From: Novosphingobium aureum
Lineage (GTDB): Bacteria; Pseudomonadota; Alphaproteobacteria; Sphingomonadales; Sphingomonadaceae
Assembly (NCBI RefSeq): GCF_015865035.1
Contig: NZ_JADZGI010000001.1
Span: 2,480,001 to 2,544,000, forward strand
Length of the DNA: 64,000 nt
Reading direction: 5' to 3'
This document shows positions 1 through 9,280 of the stretch, piece after piece (within the stretch, counting starts at the first letter, position 1; each line of letters begins with the position of its first letter). The notes beneath the pieces were generated by a model, which worked only from the letters and a program-made list of their open reading frames with translations, did no database searches and had not been told where the DNA came from. A program made the translations under genes and the position numbers.

Positions 1-1013
1 AGCGTATCGTCCTCGGCCTCGAAAGCGTCCTGATAGGCATTGAGCGAGACCTTGGCGTCGATCACGAGCTGCTTGTTACCCGGCACGCGCACGATAGCAT
101 CGGGGCGCAGGCGCCCTTCCTCGGTCTCGATCGAGTGTTCGGTCTCGAAGTCGGTGTGTTCGGTCAGGCCGCACTGCTCGAGCACGTTCTTGAGCTGCTG
201 CTCGCCCCAGCGACCGCGCGCCTTGGGCGCGTTGCGCAAGCTGTTGCCCAGTCGTGCAGCCTCGGCCTTGACCTGCTCCTGCCCGATGCGCAGCGCCTCT
301 ATCTGGCCGTCAAGCTTGCCGAAGGCATCCGCGCGCTTGGACTCGAGCGCGGCGACCTGCTGCTCGTAGCTCTTGAGCCGCTCGCCAACCGGCGCCAGCA
401 GTGTGCGAATGCGCTCGGCATTGGCCTTCTCGCTTTCCTCGAAGCGTGCACCGGCACGGCTGAGGAATGCTTCCTGCGCTCCGGCAAGCACCTTGGCGCC
501 GGCATTCTCGAACTCCTTGCGCAGCGCGTCCTGCGCCTCGACCAGCAAACGCTTCTGTTCGTCGAAGTTGGCGGTCTTCTCGCGCAGCGTCGCGAGTTCG
601 CTCGAGACCTTCTCGTGGCTGGCGCGCAGCGTGGCGAGTTCCGCGTCATAGGCCTTGCGCGCGCCGTCGAAACGCGCCGTCGCCTCGCCACGCACGCGTT
701 CGAGCGCCTGCGCGGCCTCGCGCCGCTCTGCCTCGAAGGCGGCGCCATGCTCGGCGCGCAGGCGGTCGAGATGCTGGGCATGGTCCCGGCGTGCATCGTC
801 GAGCGAAGTGGCGAGCGCGTCGGCGCGGGCCGCGCGCTCGGAAGCCGAGGCAAGATCGCGGATCGCGGCGCGGAACTTCTCGTCGGTCTCGCGCGCCTCG
901 CGCTCGCGCGCCTCGGTCTGGGCGCGCAGGTCGGCGAGCGGGCGCGATGCGAGGAACCAGCCCAAGGCAAGGCCGATGACGAGGGCTACGATGGCGGCAA
1001 TGGCGATTTCCAT
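1..1013 (-). CDS. rmuC: DNA recombination protein RmuC (3' part missing)
   Basis: RmuC-family protein, thought to act as a nuclease-like factor limiting DNA inversion at short repeats. The ATG is at 1013 on the minus strand and the frame is open to the left edge, so the C-terminal part of the nuclease-like domain is missing. About 337 residues are visible: an N-terminal membrane anchor (about residues 1-22, rich in Ile, Ala, Val and Leu), a long Glu/Arg/Ala-rich coiled coil (about 25-230), then the conserved RmuC block that includes the signature NAPKARGRWGEQQLKNVLEQ. Downstream, RPDAIVRVPGNKQLVIDAKV matches the core of the domain. The identification is firm; only completeness is unknown. Confidence 0.93.
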   Translation of the reverse strand, partial: MEIAIAAIVALVIGLALGWFLASRPLADLRAQTEAREREARETDEKFRAAIRDLASASERAARADALATSLDDARRDHAQHLDRLRAEHGAAFEAERREAAQALERVRGEATARFDGARKAYDAELATLRASHEKVSSELATLREKTANFDEQKRLLVEAQDALRKEFENAGAKVLAGAQEAFLSRAGARFEESEKANAERIRTLLAPVGERLKSYEQQVAALESKRADAFGKLDGQIEALRIGQEQVKAEAARLGNSLRNAPKARGRWGEQQLKNVLEQCGLTEHTDFETEHSIETEEGRLRPDAIVRVPGNKQLVIDAKVSLNAYQDAFEAEDDT

Positions 1014-1118
1014 GGCCGCAGCTTATCGGGAACGTTTCAGGAACGCCAGTCCCCTGCCCTCACGTTTTCCCCCACGATCTGAGGTTCACACGAGAGCAGG
1101 GACCGGCGTGGGCGCGGA

Positions 1119-1685
1119 TCAGGCCGCGCGGCGCAGCTTGTCGAGCTTCTTGAGCGCCATCTGGCGCTTGAGGCGCGAGAGGTGGTCGATGAACAGGATG
1201 CCTTCGAGATGGTCCATCTCGTGCTGCAGACAGGTGGCCATCATGCCTTCCATCTGCTCCTCGTGGGTCTGGCCCTCGAGATCCTGATAGCGCACGCGAC
1301 AGGTCGAGGGACGCTCGACGTCTGCGTAGATCTCGGGAACCGAGAGGCAGCCTTCCTGATAGACCGTGTGGTCCTCGGACGGATCGAGAATCTCGGGATT
1401 GATGAATATCCGCGGTTCGCGCTTGGTCGGCTGGTGGGTGTGCTGGTGGCCACCGTGGTTGCAGACCTCGGGCTCGGCGTCCGGATCGTCGGGCTGGAGA
1501 TCGATCACCAGCACGCGCAGGGGAACGCCGACCTGGATGGCGGCAAGACCGATGCCCGGGGCATCGTACATCGTCTCGAACATGTCCTCGACGAGGGTCT
1601 TCAGCTCGGCATCGAAGGTTTCGACCGGGCGGGAGATCTCCTTGAGGCGGGGATCGGGAACTTCAAGAATTTCGCGGATAGCCAT
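1119..1685 (-). CDS. def: peptide deformylase
   Basis: Removes the N-terminal formyl group from nascent proteins in the cytoplasm, a metal-dependent hydrolase. All three family motifs are present: GIGLAAIQ (residues 44-51), EGCLS (111-115, metal ligand Cys113) and QHEMDH (154-159, ligands His155 and His159 and catalytic Glu156). At 188 residues it is slightly long, because of an insertion at about 65-90 that contains a histidine-rich stretch, CNHGGHQHTHQ (75-85), between the first two motifs. It lies downstream of recR on the same strand, while fmt, which adds the formyl group to initiator tRNA, is divergent from recR. Confidence 0.97.
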   Translation of the reverse strand: MAIREILEVPDPRLKEISRPVETFDAELKTLVEDMFETMYDAPGIGLAAIQVGVPLRVLVIDLQPDDPDAEPEVCNHGGHQHTHQPTKREPRIFINPEILDPSEDHTVYQEGCLSVPEIYADVERPSTCRVRYQDLEGQTHEEQMEGMMATCLQHEMDHLEGILFIDHLSRLKRQMALKKLDKLRRAA

Positions 1686-1772
1686 GAGCGCCAGATAATG
1701 CGCCCGCGCGCTTCGCGCAAGATTGCAGCGCCGATCACGGTAATCGGTGCGACAAGCCAGCGTTCTCGTCTG

Positions 1773-2366
1773 CTAAAGTTGTCGCCGCGCGCGGATTGCC
1801 TGGGCAAGCGTACCTTCGTCGAGATAATCGAGCTCGCCGCCCACCGGCAGGCCATGGGCCAGCTGGGTCACGCGCACCGGCAGCCCCTCGAGCCGCTCAG
1901 CGATGTAGTGCGCGGTGGTCTGCCCCTCGAGCGTCGCGTTCATCGCCAGCAGCACCTCGTCGATCCCCCCCGCCGAAACCCGCGCGAGCAGCGTGTCGAT
2001 GGCAAGGTCCTCGGGACGCACTCCGTCGAGCGCGGAGAGCTTGCCACCGAGCACATGGTAGCGCCCGGTGAACAGGTGCGCACGATCGAGCGCCCACAGG
2101 TCGGCGACTTCCTCGACGACGCACAGCGAGCGCTGGTCGCGGCGCGCGTCGGTGCAGATCCCGCAAGGGTCGCTGGTATCGACATTGCCGCAGGTCGAGC
2201 ACTCGACGAGCGTGTCGCGCACCGCCGCGAGCGCATCGACGAGCTGGACCAGCGCAGTCTCGCGCCGCTTGATCAGCCACAGCACGGCGCGGCGCGCCGA
2301 GCGGGGGCCAAGCCCGGGAAGCCGCGCGAGGGCAGCCGTCAGCGTCTCGATCTCTTGCGATGCCAT
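1773..2366 (-). CDS. recR: recombination protein RecR
   Basis: Recombination mediator of the RecFOR pathway, helping load RecA on gapped DNA. The 197-residue product has the family order: helix-hairpin-helix (about 14-30), a four-cysteine zinc finger (Cys56, 59, 68 and 71), a Toprim domain starting near CVVEEVADL (82-90), and a Walker-B-like C-terminal region. The frame is open further upstream, but the ATG at 2366 gives the usual N-terminus (MASQEIETL) and normal length. It is divergent from fmt, with 82 bp between the two starts. Confidence 0.96.
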   Translation of the reverse strand: MASQEIETLTAALARLPGLGPRSARRAVLWLIKRRETALVQLVDALAAVRDTLVECSTCGNVDTSDPCGICTDARRDQRSLCVVEEVADLWALDRAHLFTGRYHVLGGKLSALDGVRPEDLAIDTLLARVSAGGIDEVLLAMNATLEGQTTAHYIAERLEGLPVRVTQLAHGLPVGGELDYLDEGTLAQAIRARRQL

Positions 2367-2448
2367 GCAACCGCAGATAGGGCCTCGCCACGAGAAGCGC
2401 CACAGCAAGCGCGGGCCCAAGCGAAAACCAGTCGGAGATTTCCCCAAA

Positions 2449-3357
2449 ATGCGCATCATCTTCATGGGAACCCCGGATTTCGCGGTACCGGCACTGCGCG
2501 CGCTGGTCGAGGCGGGGCACGAGGTCGTGGCCGCCTACAGCCAGCCCCCGCGCCCGGGCGGTCGCCGCGGCAAGGAACTGACCCCCTCCCCCGTCCACAA
2601 AGCCGCCGAGGCGCTGGGCATCGAGGTGCGCCACCCGGTCTCGCTCAAGGGTGCCGATGAGCAGACCGCCTTCGCAGCGCTCGAGGCCGACATCGCGGTC
2701 GTCGCGGCCTATGGCCTGATCCTGCCGCAAGCCGTGCTCGACGCGCCGCGTCTGGGCTGTCTCAACATCCACGCGTCGATCCTGCCGCGCTGGCGCGGCG
2801 CCGCGCCGATCCAGCGCGCGATTCTGGCCGGAGACCCGACGACGGGTGTCACCATCATGCAGATGGAAGCAGGGCTCGACACCGGGCCGATGCTCGCCAC
2901 CTTGCGCACCGTGATCGAGGACAAGACCGCCGGCGCACTTACCGAGGAACTCGCCGACAAGGGCGCGCAGCTGATGGTCGGCACCTTGCGCGATCTCGCC
3001 GTGCACCGCGCCGTCACGCAGCCCGAGGACGGCGTCACCTACGCGAAGAAGATCGACAAGGCCGAGGCGCGCATCGACTGGAGCGCCAGCGCCGAGCAGA
3101 TCGAACGGCAGGTGCGCGCCTTCGCGCCGGTGCCGGGCGCGTTCTTCGAACTCGATGGCGAGCGCTACAAGGTCCGCGCCGCCAAGATCGCGCAAGGCTC
3201 TGGCGAACCCGGCACGACGCTCGACGATGCCCTGACCGTTGCCTGCGGCACGGACGCACTCGCGATCACGCGCATCCAGCGCGCAGGCAAGCCCGAGATG
3301 GCGACCGCCGACCTCCTGCGCGGCCGGGCCATTCCTGTCGGAACCGAACTGGGCTGA
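2449..3357 (+). CDS. fmt: methionyl-tRNA formyltransferase
   Basis: Formylates initiator Met-tRNA using 10-formyl-tetrahydrofolate. The 302-residue protein starts with the typical MRIIFMGTPDFAVPAL and carries the catalytic block LNIHASILPRWRGAAPIQ (105-122, Asn106 and His108) and the conserved Asp144 in AGLDTGPML. The C-terminal tRNA-binding domain is intact. Although the frame is open upstream, the ATG at 2449 matches the family start. truA follows after 8 bp on the same strand, suggesting cotranscription. Confidence 0.97.
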   Translation: MRIIFMGTPDFAVPALRALVEAGHEVVAAYSQPPRPGGRRGKELTPSPVHKAAEALGIEVRHPVSLKGADEQTAFAALEADIAVVAAYGLILPQAVLDAPRLGCLNIHASILPRWRGAAPIQRAILAGDPTTGVTIMQMEAGLDTGPMLATLRTVIEDKTAGALTEELADKGAQLMVGTLRDLAVHRAVTQPEDGVTYAKKIDKAEARIDWSASAEQIERQVRAFAPVPGAFFELDGERYKVRAAKIAQGSGEPGTTLDDALTVACGTDALAITRIQRAGKPEMATADLLRGRAIPVGTELG

Positions 3358-3365
3358 CCGACGCG

Positions 3366-4112
3366 ATGACCCGCTTTGCCCTCACCATAGAGTTCGACGG
3401 CGCACCGTTCATGGGCCTGCAACGCCAGTCGCACGGCCCCTCGGTGCAGCAGACCATCGAGGATGCCGCCCACAAGGTCACCGGCGAACAGGTGGTCATG
3501 CACGCTGCGGGCCGCACCGATTCGGGCGTCCATGGCCTCGCCATGCGCGCTCATGTTGACATCGAGAAGGCGATAGAGCCCTTCCGGCTGATGGAAGCGC
3601 TCAACGCCCTGATGCGGCCCGACCCGGTCGCGGTAACCGCCTGCGAGGTCGTACCCGACGACTGGCACGCGCGCTTCTCCTGCGTGGGGCGGGCCTATAT
3701 CTACCGCATCGTCAATCGCCGCGCCCCGCTCACGCTCGAGCGCGGCAAGGCCTGGCAGGTACCCCAGCCGCTCGACGCCGCCGCAATGCACCGCGCCGCG
3801 CAGGCGCTGGTCGGTCGGCACGACTTCACGACGTTCCGTTCGGTGCACTGCCAGTCCGCCAGTCCCTTGAAGACGCTCGACAGGCTCGCCGTCAGGCGCG
3901 AGGGCGAGAGCGTGCTGATCGAGGCCGAAGCGCGCAGCTTCCTGCACCATCAGGTGCGCTCGATGGTCGGTTGTCTCGCGCTCGTCGGGGTGGGTCGCTG
4001 GGACGAAGACGAGGTCGCGAAAGCCCTTGCCGCACGCGACCGCTCGGCGCTCGGGCTCAACGCCCCGCCCGACGGGCTTTACTTCGTGCGCGCAATCTAT
4101 CCCGATATTTGA
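3366..4112 (+). CDS. truA: tRNA pseudouridine(38-40) synthase TruA
   Basis: Isomerises uridines 38-40 in the anticodon stem-loop of tRNAs. The 248-residue product has the catalytic motif AGRTDSGVHG (48-57) with nucleophile Asp52, and the later SFLHHQVRSMVG block of the family. The gene lies 8 bp after fmt. It is convergent with the GMC oxidoreductase, only 9 bp from that stop codon, so there is little room for a terminator between them. Confidence 0.97.
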   Translation: MTRFALTIEFDGAPFMGLQRQSHGPSVQQTIEDAAHKVTGEQVVMHAAGRTDSGVHGLAMRAHVDIEKAIEPFRLMEALNALMRPDPVAVTACEVVPDDWHARFSCVGRAYIYRIVNRRAPLTLERGKAWQVPQPLDAAAMHRAAQALVGRHDFTTFRSVHCQSASPLKTLDRLAVRREGESVLIEAEARSFLHHQVRSMVGCLALVGVGRWDEDEVAKALAARDRSALGLNAPPDGLYFVRAIYPDI

Positions 4113-4121
4113 GGCGGGCCC

Positions 4122-5741
4122 TCAGGCGGACTTCTTCCAGACCGTCTGGCTCGGCTCCCCGGCGATCTGGTCGGCCAGACGCAGCGCCAGTGCGACGATG
4201 GTGAAGGTCGGGTTCGCCCAGCCCGAGGTCGGGAAGACCGAGCTGCCCGCGACATAGAGATTGTCGACGCCGTGCACCCGGCACTGCGCATCGACGACGC
4301 CCTGCGAAGGTGTCGCGGCCATGCGGGTCGTGCCCATATGGTGATAGCCCCCGATCGGGTGTGCACTGACCAGCGGGTCGAAGGTCCATTCGCGCTGTTT
4401 GCCCGAAAGCCAGGGAGCCTTGGCAACCTTGCCCAGCCCCAGCCGGTCAAGCTCCGCGCCGAAGGTCGACACGAGCCGGTCGACGGAGTGCACGTCGAGG
4501 TCGGTCAGGCGCCAGTCGAGTTCGACACGGGGCATCCCCAGTGCGTCGCGTTCGCCCGAGAGGCGAACACGGCTATCGGGATTGGGTGCCTGCTCGGCCC
4601 GCACAAGCAGCGCTGCCTCAACCCGGTTCAGCTTGTACAGGAGCCACGAACGCGCCGGATCGGCGACCTTCTGCGCCAGTGTCGCTGCGCGCTTCGTGAC
4701 CAGCCACATCAGCCGCGCATGGCGCGTGGGCGAGAGATCGTGCTTGACCTTGTTGTAGGCGCGCATGCCGAAGAACTGGCGGCTATCGGCAGGCTGTCGC
4801 GGGGCGATCGTCATCGAGGTGTTGAGCATGCCCTCGCGGCGCTGGGTGCCCTCGGCCGCGGCGAGCAGCGCGGCCACCGTCTGTCCGTCGAGCGTGTGAC
4901 GCCGGCCATAGGCCTTGAACATGTCCCACACGAGATTGGTCGTGACATGACCGCCGCGCGCATGCGGATGCTCCATGAAGAAGCGCCCGACGAGATCGTG
5001 AGCATTGCCCAGCCCCTTCGCGTGGACCTGGTTCGAAGCGAGCAGCAGGCGCGGGTTCTCGATACCGCCAGAGGCCAGCACCACCTGCCGGGCGTTGATG
5101 CGCGCGGAGCGTCCTACCAGATTGGCGATGTCGAGGCCGGTCGCATGGGCACCGGAGTGATCGGTGCGGATGCGGGTGGCCGTGGCATGAGTCAGGATCG
5201 TGCAGCGTGGATGGCTCACGAGATCGCGGCAATGCTTGATGTTGAAGCGGCTCGATTCGGAATCGAAGTTCCACAGCTTGACCGCCATGGTATCCGCAAA
5301 GTCGGGGAACCAGACTCCGACTTCGCGCAGGTCGCCCGCTTCGAGCCGGCGCTCGGGCAGACCGAAATAGCTGCGCGACTGGTCGTAGTACTCGCGCATC
5401 TGCGCATAGGAGACCGGCCAGCCCGAATAGGGCACCCACTCGCGTCGTTCGAAATCGATCGGATCCAGTTCGGCGATGCGCCCGCCCCAGATCGCCGTGG
5501 TCCCGCCGAAGAAACGCATGCGCGCATGGTCGAGCCGATAATAGGGCGCGCCTACCGTATCGCCCGCATTGAGGTCGCTGGTGTCTTCCTCGTAGTCGAA
5601 GCCGCCCGACTCGAGGATCGTCACGCTGCGCCCGGCGCTAAGCAGCCTGCGCGCTACGGTGATACCCGCAACGCCGGAGCCGACAATGCAAACGTCGGCA
5701 TCGAAAGTGGTCAACGCGGTGGTCTTGAAGTCGATAAGCAT
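4122..5741 (-). CDS. GMC-family FAD-dependent oxidoreductase
   Basis: Flavoprotein of the glucose-methanol-choline oxidoreductase superfamily, 539 residues. The N-terminal dinucleotide-binding motif VGSGVAGITVARRLLSAG (about 18-35) holds FAD. The C-terminal GMC domain carries the catalytic His pair in GGYHHMGTTRM and the Asn in ANPTFTIVALALRLADQI. The substrate cannot be read from sequence; alcohols and sugars are typical of the family. There is no signal peptide at the chosen ATG. The frame is open to 5885, but the family N-terminus (MLIDFKTTALTTFDADVCIV) begins at 5741. It appears to be a single-gene unit with a 444-bp upstream region. Confidence 0.88.
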   Translation of the reverse strand: MLIDFKTTALTTFDADVCIVGSGVAGITVARRLLSAGRSVTILESGGFDYEEDTSDLNAGDTVGAPYYRLDHARMRFFGGTTAIWGGRIAELDPIDFERREWVPYSGWPVSYAQMREYYDQSRSYFGLPERRLEAGDLREVGVWFPDFADTMAVKLWNFDSESSRFNIKHCRDLVSHPRCTILTHATATRIRTDHSGAHATGLDIANLVGRSARINARQVVLASGGIENPRLLLASNQVHAKGLGNAHDLVGRFFMEHPHARGGHVTTNLVWDMFKAYGRRHTLDGQTVAALLAAAEGTQRREGMLNTSMTIAPRQPADSRQFFGMRAYNKVKHDLSPTRHARLMWLVTKRAATLAQKVADPARSWLLYKLNRVEAALLVRAEQAPNPDSRVRLSGERDALGMPRVELDWRLTDLDVHSVDRLVSTFGAELDRLGLGKVAKAPWLSGKQREWTFDPLVSAHPIGGYHHMGTTRMAATPSQGVVDAQCRVHGVDNLYVAGSSVFPTSGWANPTFTIVALALRLADQIAGEPSQTVWKKSA

Positions 5742-6185
5742 GACAGGAACTTCGTCTCGGTGGTCAGGACATGGCTTTGCACAGGGGAGTGCCGTTTCCA
5801 GTCGCCGAAACCACCAAACGCGCGCCGCGCTCCATTTTTCGGAACATCGACGGGCCGTCGCTGGTAGCGGTCGGTACCGCGGCAAGGTCGGAATATCCTG
5901 GACCTTGTCAGCTTGCTGTCAGCCCCTGTTGCTAGGCTATGTAGCTTCACAAAGAACTATTGCCAGATGGCCATTCTAGCCGATTTCTCACCGAATATGT
6001 GAGGAATTTTCATCATGCGCCATGCACGCTTCGGCGTGGCGAGCGGGATCGCGCCGCCCAGGATCTCACCTCGTAAATAAACGGCAAGCTTCCTTTTCCA
6101 TCCGTTTACCAGGTTCGATCAGGCAATGCTCTGACGCCAGCTCCTAGAAAGGTCGTGCTGCGAATCGGACCGACCGACTGGACGG
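5742..6185. other. 444-bp intergenic region with a possible operator
   Basis: Divergent spacer between the GMC oxidoreductase and the diguanylate cyclase, which should contain both promoters. No convincing gene was found; the longest extra frames are antisense or under 25 codons. The one clear structure is an inverted repeat, CAAGGTC-N11-GACCTTG, at 5883-5907, about 140 bp upstream of the oxidoreductase start. It is a candidate regulator site of unknown partner. Confidence 0.4.
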
Positions 6186-7355
6186 ATGACGCAGCGACAC
6201 AGCTCGGGCACCGTGCCCGAGCGCTTGATACAGGCGGAACGAGACGTGCCGGGAAGAGCCACGAGTTCTCTGGGAGACCGAATTTATGCCGAGCAGGTAC
6301 GCAGCCTGTTCGTCAATGCGACGCCGGCCGCGATCATGCTGCTCGCCTTCACCTTTTCCTTCGTGCTCGCCCATGGCCGGATGCCCTCGACAGCGCTGAC
6401 CGTGGTCGGCACGCTTGGGGTAGTCGCCTCGGCGACCCGTCTCGCCTGCACCTACTGGCTGCGCGAAGAGGCGCTCACGGCGAGCCTGGACCGCCAGGCG
6501 GCAAGACGTCTCGAGATCATTTTCGCGGTACCGTACACGGCCTTCTCGGCCCTGCTCGGCGTTTTCGGCATGCTCGTTTTCCTTGGCACCAATGCCGAGG
6601 TCCACATGCTCGTCATCTGCCTGATCGTCGGTTACTGCGCGGGGGTTGCCACGAATTGCGGCCAGCGTCCCCTCCTCGCGATCTCCAGCATCGTATTGGC
6701 GGTGATCCCGGTTGCTCTGGTCTCGTTCTTCTCGGGCGACAGCGTCTACGTCGCCATGGCCCTGATCGCCTCGGCCTTCGTCATTGCCGGTGCGCAATCG
6801 GTACAGGTGCGCTGCCAGGGCGCGCAGGCCGAGATCGGCCAGCGTCTGACCTCCACCCTGCAGGCGCGCCGCGACACGCTCACCCGCCTGCCCAATCGCC
6901 TCGCGCTGCGCGAGTATTTCCGCGAGGCGCGATCGATCACGCCCACGGGCACGGTAGCGGTGCACTATCTCGATCTCGACGGGTTCAAGCAGGTCAACGA
7001 CCTGCACGGTCACGGTGTCGGCGATGCTCTACTGGCCGCAGTGGCCGAACGGCTGCGCGGCGCGATCCGTGCCGGCGACATAGTCGCGAGGCTGGGCGGC
7101 GACGAGTTCGCCGTCGTCCAGTTCGGAATCGGCAATGGCGAGGAAGCCGAGCGTCTGGCCCGGCGTGTCGCGCTGGCCATCCGCGAACCCTACGAGATCG
7201 AGGGCCTCCCGATCCTCATCTCGACCTGCGTCGGAACGATCATCAACCAGGATCGCAACGTCGAACTCGAGACCCTGCTCGAGCGGGCCGACGGGCGCCT
7301 CTACGAGGCCAAGCGCCAGCGTGGCGCTCCGCAGCTCAGCATCGTTGCTGCCTGA
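6186..7355 (+). CDS. membrane-anchored diguanylate cyclase (GGDEF)
   Basis: Predicted to make cyclic di-GMP from two GTP. The 389-residue protein has a soluble N-terminus, about six hydrophobic segments between residues 38 and 215, and a C-terminal GGDEF domain (about 220-385). The active-site signature LGGDEFAVVQ is intact (about 301-310), as is the metal and substrate region YLDLDGFKQVND. An inhibitory I-site RxxD (RAGD) lies five residues before the signature, suggesting product feedback. No recognisable sensory domain precedes the GGDEF domain beyond the membrane block, and there is no EAL domain. It is convergent with cobS across a nested hairpin. Confidence 0.9.
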   Translation: MTQRHSSGTVPERLIQAERDVPGRATSSLGDRIYAEQVRSLFVNATPAAIMLLAFTFSFVLAHGRMPSTALTVVGTLGVVASATRLACTYWLREEALTASLDRQAARRLEIIFAVPYTAFSALLGVFGMLVFLGTNAEVHMLVICLIVGYCAGVATNCGQRPLLAISSIVLAVIPVALVSFFSGDSVYVAMALIASAFVIAGAQSVQVRCQGAQAEIGQRLTSTLQARRDTLTRLPNRLALREYFREARSITPTGTVAVHYLDLDGFKQVNDLHGHGVGDALLAAVAERLRGAIRAGDIVARLGGDEFAVVQFGIGNGEEAERLARRVALAIREPYEIEGLPILISTCVGTIINQDRNVELETLLERADGRLYEAKRQRGAPQLSIVAA

Positions 7356-7370
7356 TCGGCGTGAGCGAGA

Positions 7371-7434
7371 GGCTGCTGCGTAGGCGCAAACGAGAGCGGC
7401 GGGCGCGTCCGTGAAGCCGCGCCCGCAAGCAGCC
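7371..7434. terminator. nested hairpin between convergent genes
   Basis: The inner stem GCGGGCGCG (7399-7407) pairs with CGCGCCCGC (7418-7426) around a 10-nt loop. The outer arm GGCTGCT (7371-7377) pairs with AGCAGCC (7428-7434). It lies between the ends of the diguanylate cyclase gene and cobS, where a bidirectional terminator is expected. There is no T-run, so intrinsic termination is only probable. Confidence 0.5.
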
Positions 7435-7439
7435 CTCGA

Positions 7440-8432
7440 TCAGTTCTTGGCGACGACGCTTTCGGGAAGCTCGGTGCCGAAGACGCGCTGATAATATTCG
7501 GCCACCAGCATGCGCTCGGTCTCGTCGCACTTGTTCAGGAACGAGAGGCGGAACGCGAAGCCCACGTCCTTGAAGATTTCCGAGTTCTGCGCCCAGGTGA
7601 TCACCGTCCGCGGGCTCATCACGGTCGAGATGTCGCCGTTCATGAAGCCCTGACGCGAGAAATCCGCGACCTTGACCATCTGCGCGATGACCTGCGTCGA
7701 GATGCCGGTAACCTTCTTCGAGACGATCTCGACCTCGGTCTCTGCGGGCAGATAGTTGAGCCCGACAACGAGATTCCAGCGGTCCATCTGGCCCTGGTTG
7801 ATCTGCTGCGTGCCATGATAGAGGCCCGAGGTATCGCCAAGTCCCACCGTGTTCGCCGTGGCGAAGAGGCGGAAGTGCTTGTCGGGACGGATCACGCGGT
7901 TCTGGTCGAGCAGGGTCAGCTTGCCCTCGGTCTCGAGGATGCGCTGGATCACGAACATCACGTCGGGGCGGCCCGCGTCGTATTCGTCGAACACCAGGGC
8001 TACCGGGTGCTGCAGCGCCCAAGGGAGCAAGCCTTCGCGGAATTCGGTGACCTGCATGCCGTTGCGCAGGACGATGGCGTCGCGCCCGATCAGGTCGATA
8101 CGGCTGATGTGGGCATCGAGGTTGATGCGGATGCACGGCCAGTTGAGGCGGGCGGCAACCTGCTCGATGTGAGTCGACTTGCCGGTGCCGTGATAGCCCT
8201 GGACCATGACGCGGCGGTTATAGGCAAAGCCTGCCAGGATCGCGAGCGTGGTGTCCGGGTCGAAGACATAGGTCGGATCGGCATCGGGCACGCGCTCGTC
8301 CGCCTTGGAAAAGGCGGGGACCTTCATGTCGATGTCGATTCCGAAAGTCTCGCGCACGTCGAGTTCGATATCGGGCGCGGCCAGCACGGTGGCGTCGCGG
8401 TTCTCGGTCTGGGTCGTTGCACTGTCAGTCAT
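7440..8432 (-). CDS. cobS: CobS-type AAA+ ATPase (cobaltochelatase subunit)
   Basis: AAA+ subunit of the aerobic cobaltochelatase family, which with CobT and CobN inserts cobalt into the corrin ring in B12 synthesis. The 330-residue product has the Walker A motif GYHGTGKST (79-87), the Walker B region ALVFDEYDAG and the sensor segment FRLFATANTVGLGDTSGLYHG. The ATG at 8432 gives the usual MTDSATTQ-type N-terminus; the frame is open 11 codons further. The partner cobT, normally the next gene, is not present: the downstream neighbour is the convergent GGDEF gene. A chelatase role therefore depends on cobT and cobN elsewhere. Confidence 0.9.
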   Translation of the reverse strand: MTDSATTQTENRDATVLAAPDIELDVRETFGIDIDMKVPAFSKADERVPDADPTYVFDPDTTLAILAGFAYNRRVMVQGYHGTGKSTHIEQVAARLNWPCIRINLDAHISRIDLIGRDAIVLRNGMQVTEFREGLLPWALQHPVALVFDEYDAGRPDVMFVIQRILETEGKLTLLDQNRVIRPDKHFRLFATANTVGLGDTSGLYHGTQQINQGQMDRWNLVVGLNYLPAETEVEIVSKKVTGISTQVIAQMVKVADFSRQGFMNGDISTVMSPRTVITWAQNSEIFKDVGFAFRLSFLNKCDETERMLVAEYYQRVFGTELPESVVAKN

Positions 8433-8495
8433 CGCGACCATCGAGTAGATGAGCGCGCGCCGCACCGCAACACGCTAGATGAACAGGTTCCGCGT

Positions 8496-9224
8496 TTAAC
8501 GCTCGCGCGCTAGGGAGCGAACCATTAGGTCGATCACCCGCCCTGCAAGCGCCCGGTCCCCGCAAAGCGTGACCACACAGCCCTCGTCCCCCAGCGCGAC
8601 TTTCCCCGTGAACAGCGACAGGTAGTCCACGGCACGCGGCGCACGGAAATGCAGATCGGGCTCTGTCAGCGATTCGCTGCAGGGATGGATGTCCAGCCCA
8701 TCGCCTGTCAGCCGGGCAGCGAAGCGGCGCTCTGCGACCTCGAAGACGATCCATGCCGCCAGATCGCCGATCAGTTCGGGATCGACCAGCGCATGCAGTG
8801 CGAGCATGAGCGAGACGGGCGTGAGCGGCAGGTCCCCGTCCCGTCCCTCGAGCGGCCAGGCCCAGCGCACCAGTTCGCGCAGGACCGGCGCGAGCCCGGC
8901 ACCCTTGGGGCTGAGGGCATAAGCGGAGACGGCGAGCGGTGGCGGCAACCAGACCGGCCCAAGGATACCGCGCCCCTCGAGCCCATCGAGCCGCTCGGTC
9001 AGGACCTTGGCCGAGATGCCGGGCAAAGCAAGGCGCAGTTCGTTGAAACGGCAGGGCCCGAGCATGAGCTCGCGCACGATAAGCAGCGTCCAGCGCTCCC
9101 CCACCAGTTCGAGCGCGAAGGCCAGAGCGCAGCCTTCACGGTACCAGCGACGATGTCCACCGGTGCACGCCTGCGCATCGCCGTCAAAAGCATGATCGCT
9201 CCGCCGCCGGGTCACCTCCCGCAC
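8496..9224 (-). CDS. HxlR-family winged-helix regulator with C-terminal SCP2-like domain
   Basis: Transcription factor. The HxlR helix-turn-helix is at the N-terminus (REGCALAFALELVGERWTLL and PCRFNELRLALPGISAKVLT), followed by a C-terminal region typical of the longer HxlR proteins with a sterol-carrier-like domain. I chose the GTG at 9224, which has AGGGAG nine bases upstream. An ATG at 9275 in the same frame adds 17 Cys/Arg-rich residues and lies only 6 bp from the operator-like dyad at 9281-9297, so it is less likely. The gene is divergent from the five-gene cassette starting at 9418 and is its probable regulator. Confidence 0.85.
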   Translation of the reverse strand: MREVTRRRSDHAFDGDAQACTGGHRRWYREGCALAFALELVGERWTLLIVRELMLGPCRFNELRLALPGISAKVLTERLDGLEGRGILGPVWLPPPLAVSAYALSPKGAGLAPVLRELVRWAWPLEGRDGDLPLTPVSLMLALHALVDPELIGDLAAWIVFEVAERRFAARLTGDGLDIHPCSESLTEPDLHFRAPRAVDYLSLFTGKVALGDEGCVVTLCGDRALAGRVIDLMVRSLARER

Positions 9225-9280
9225 GATGCCAGTCTCCCTACCGCACGTCCGGCACGCCGTACGGTTACGCCGCATTTGCC

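Noticed and set aside
1182..2660. 492-codon frame across def, recR and the start of fmt
   Set aside because: It covers three well-supported genes in other frames and resembles no protein.
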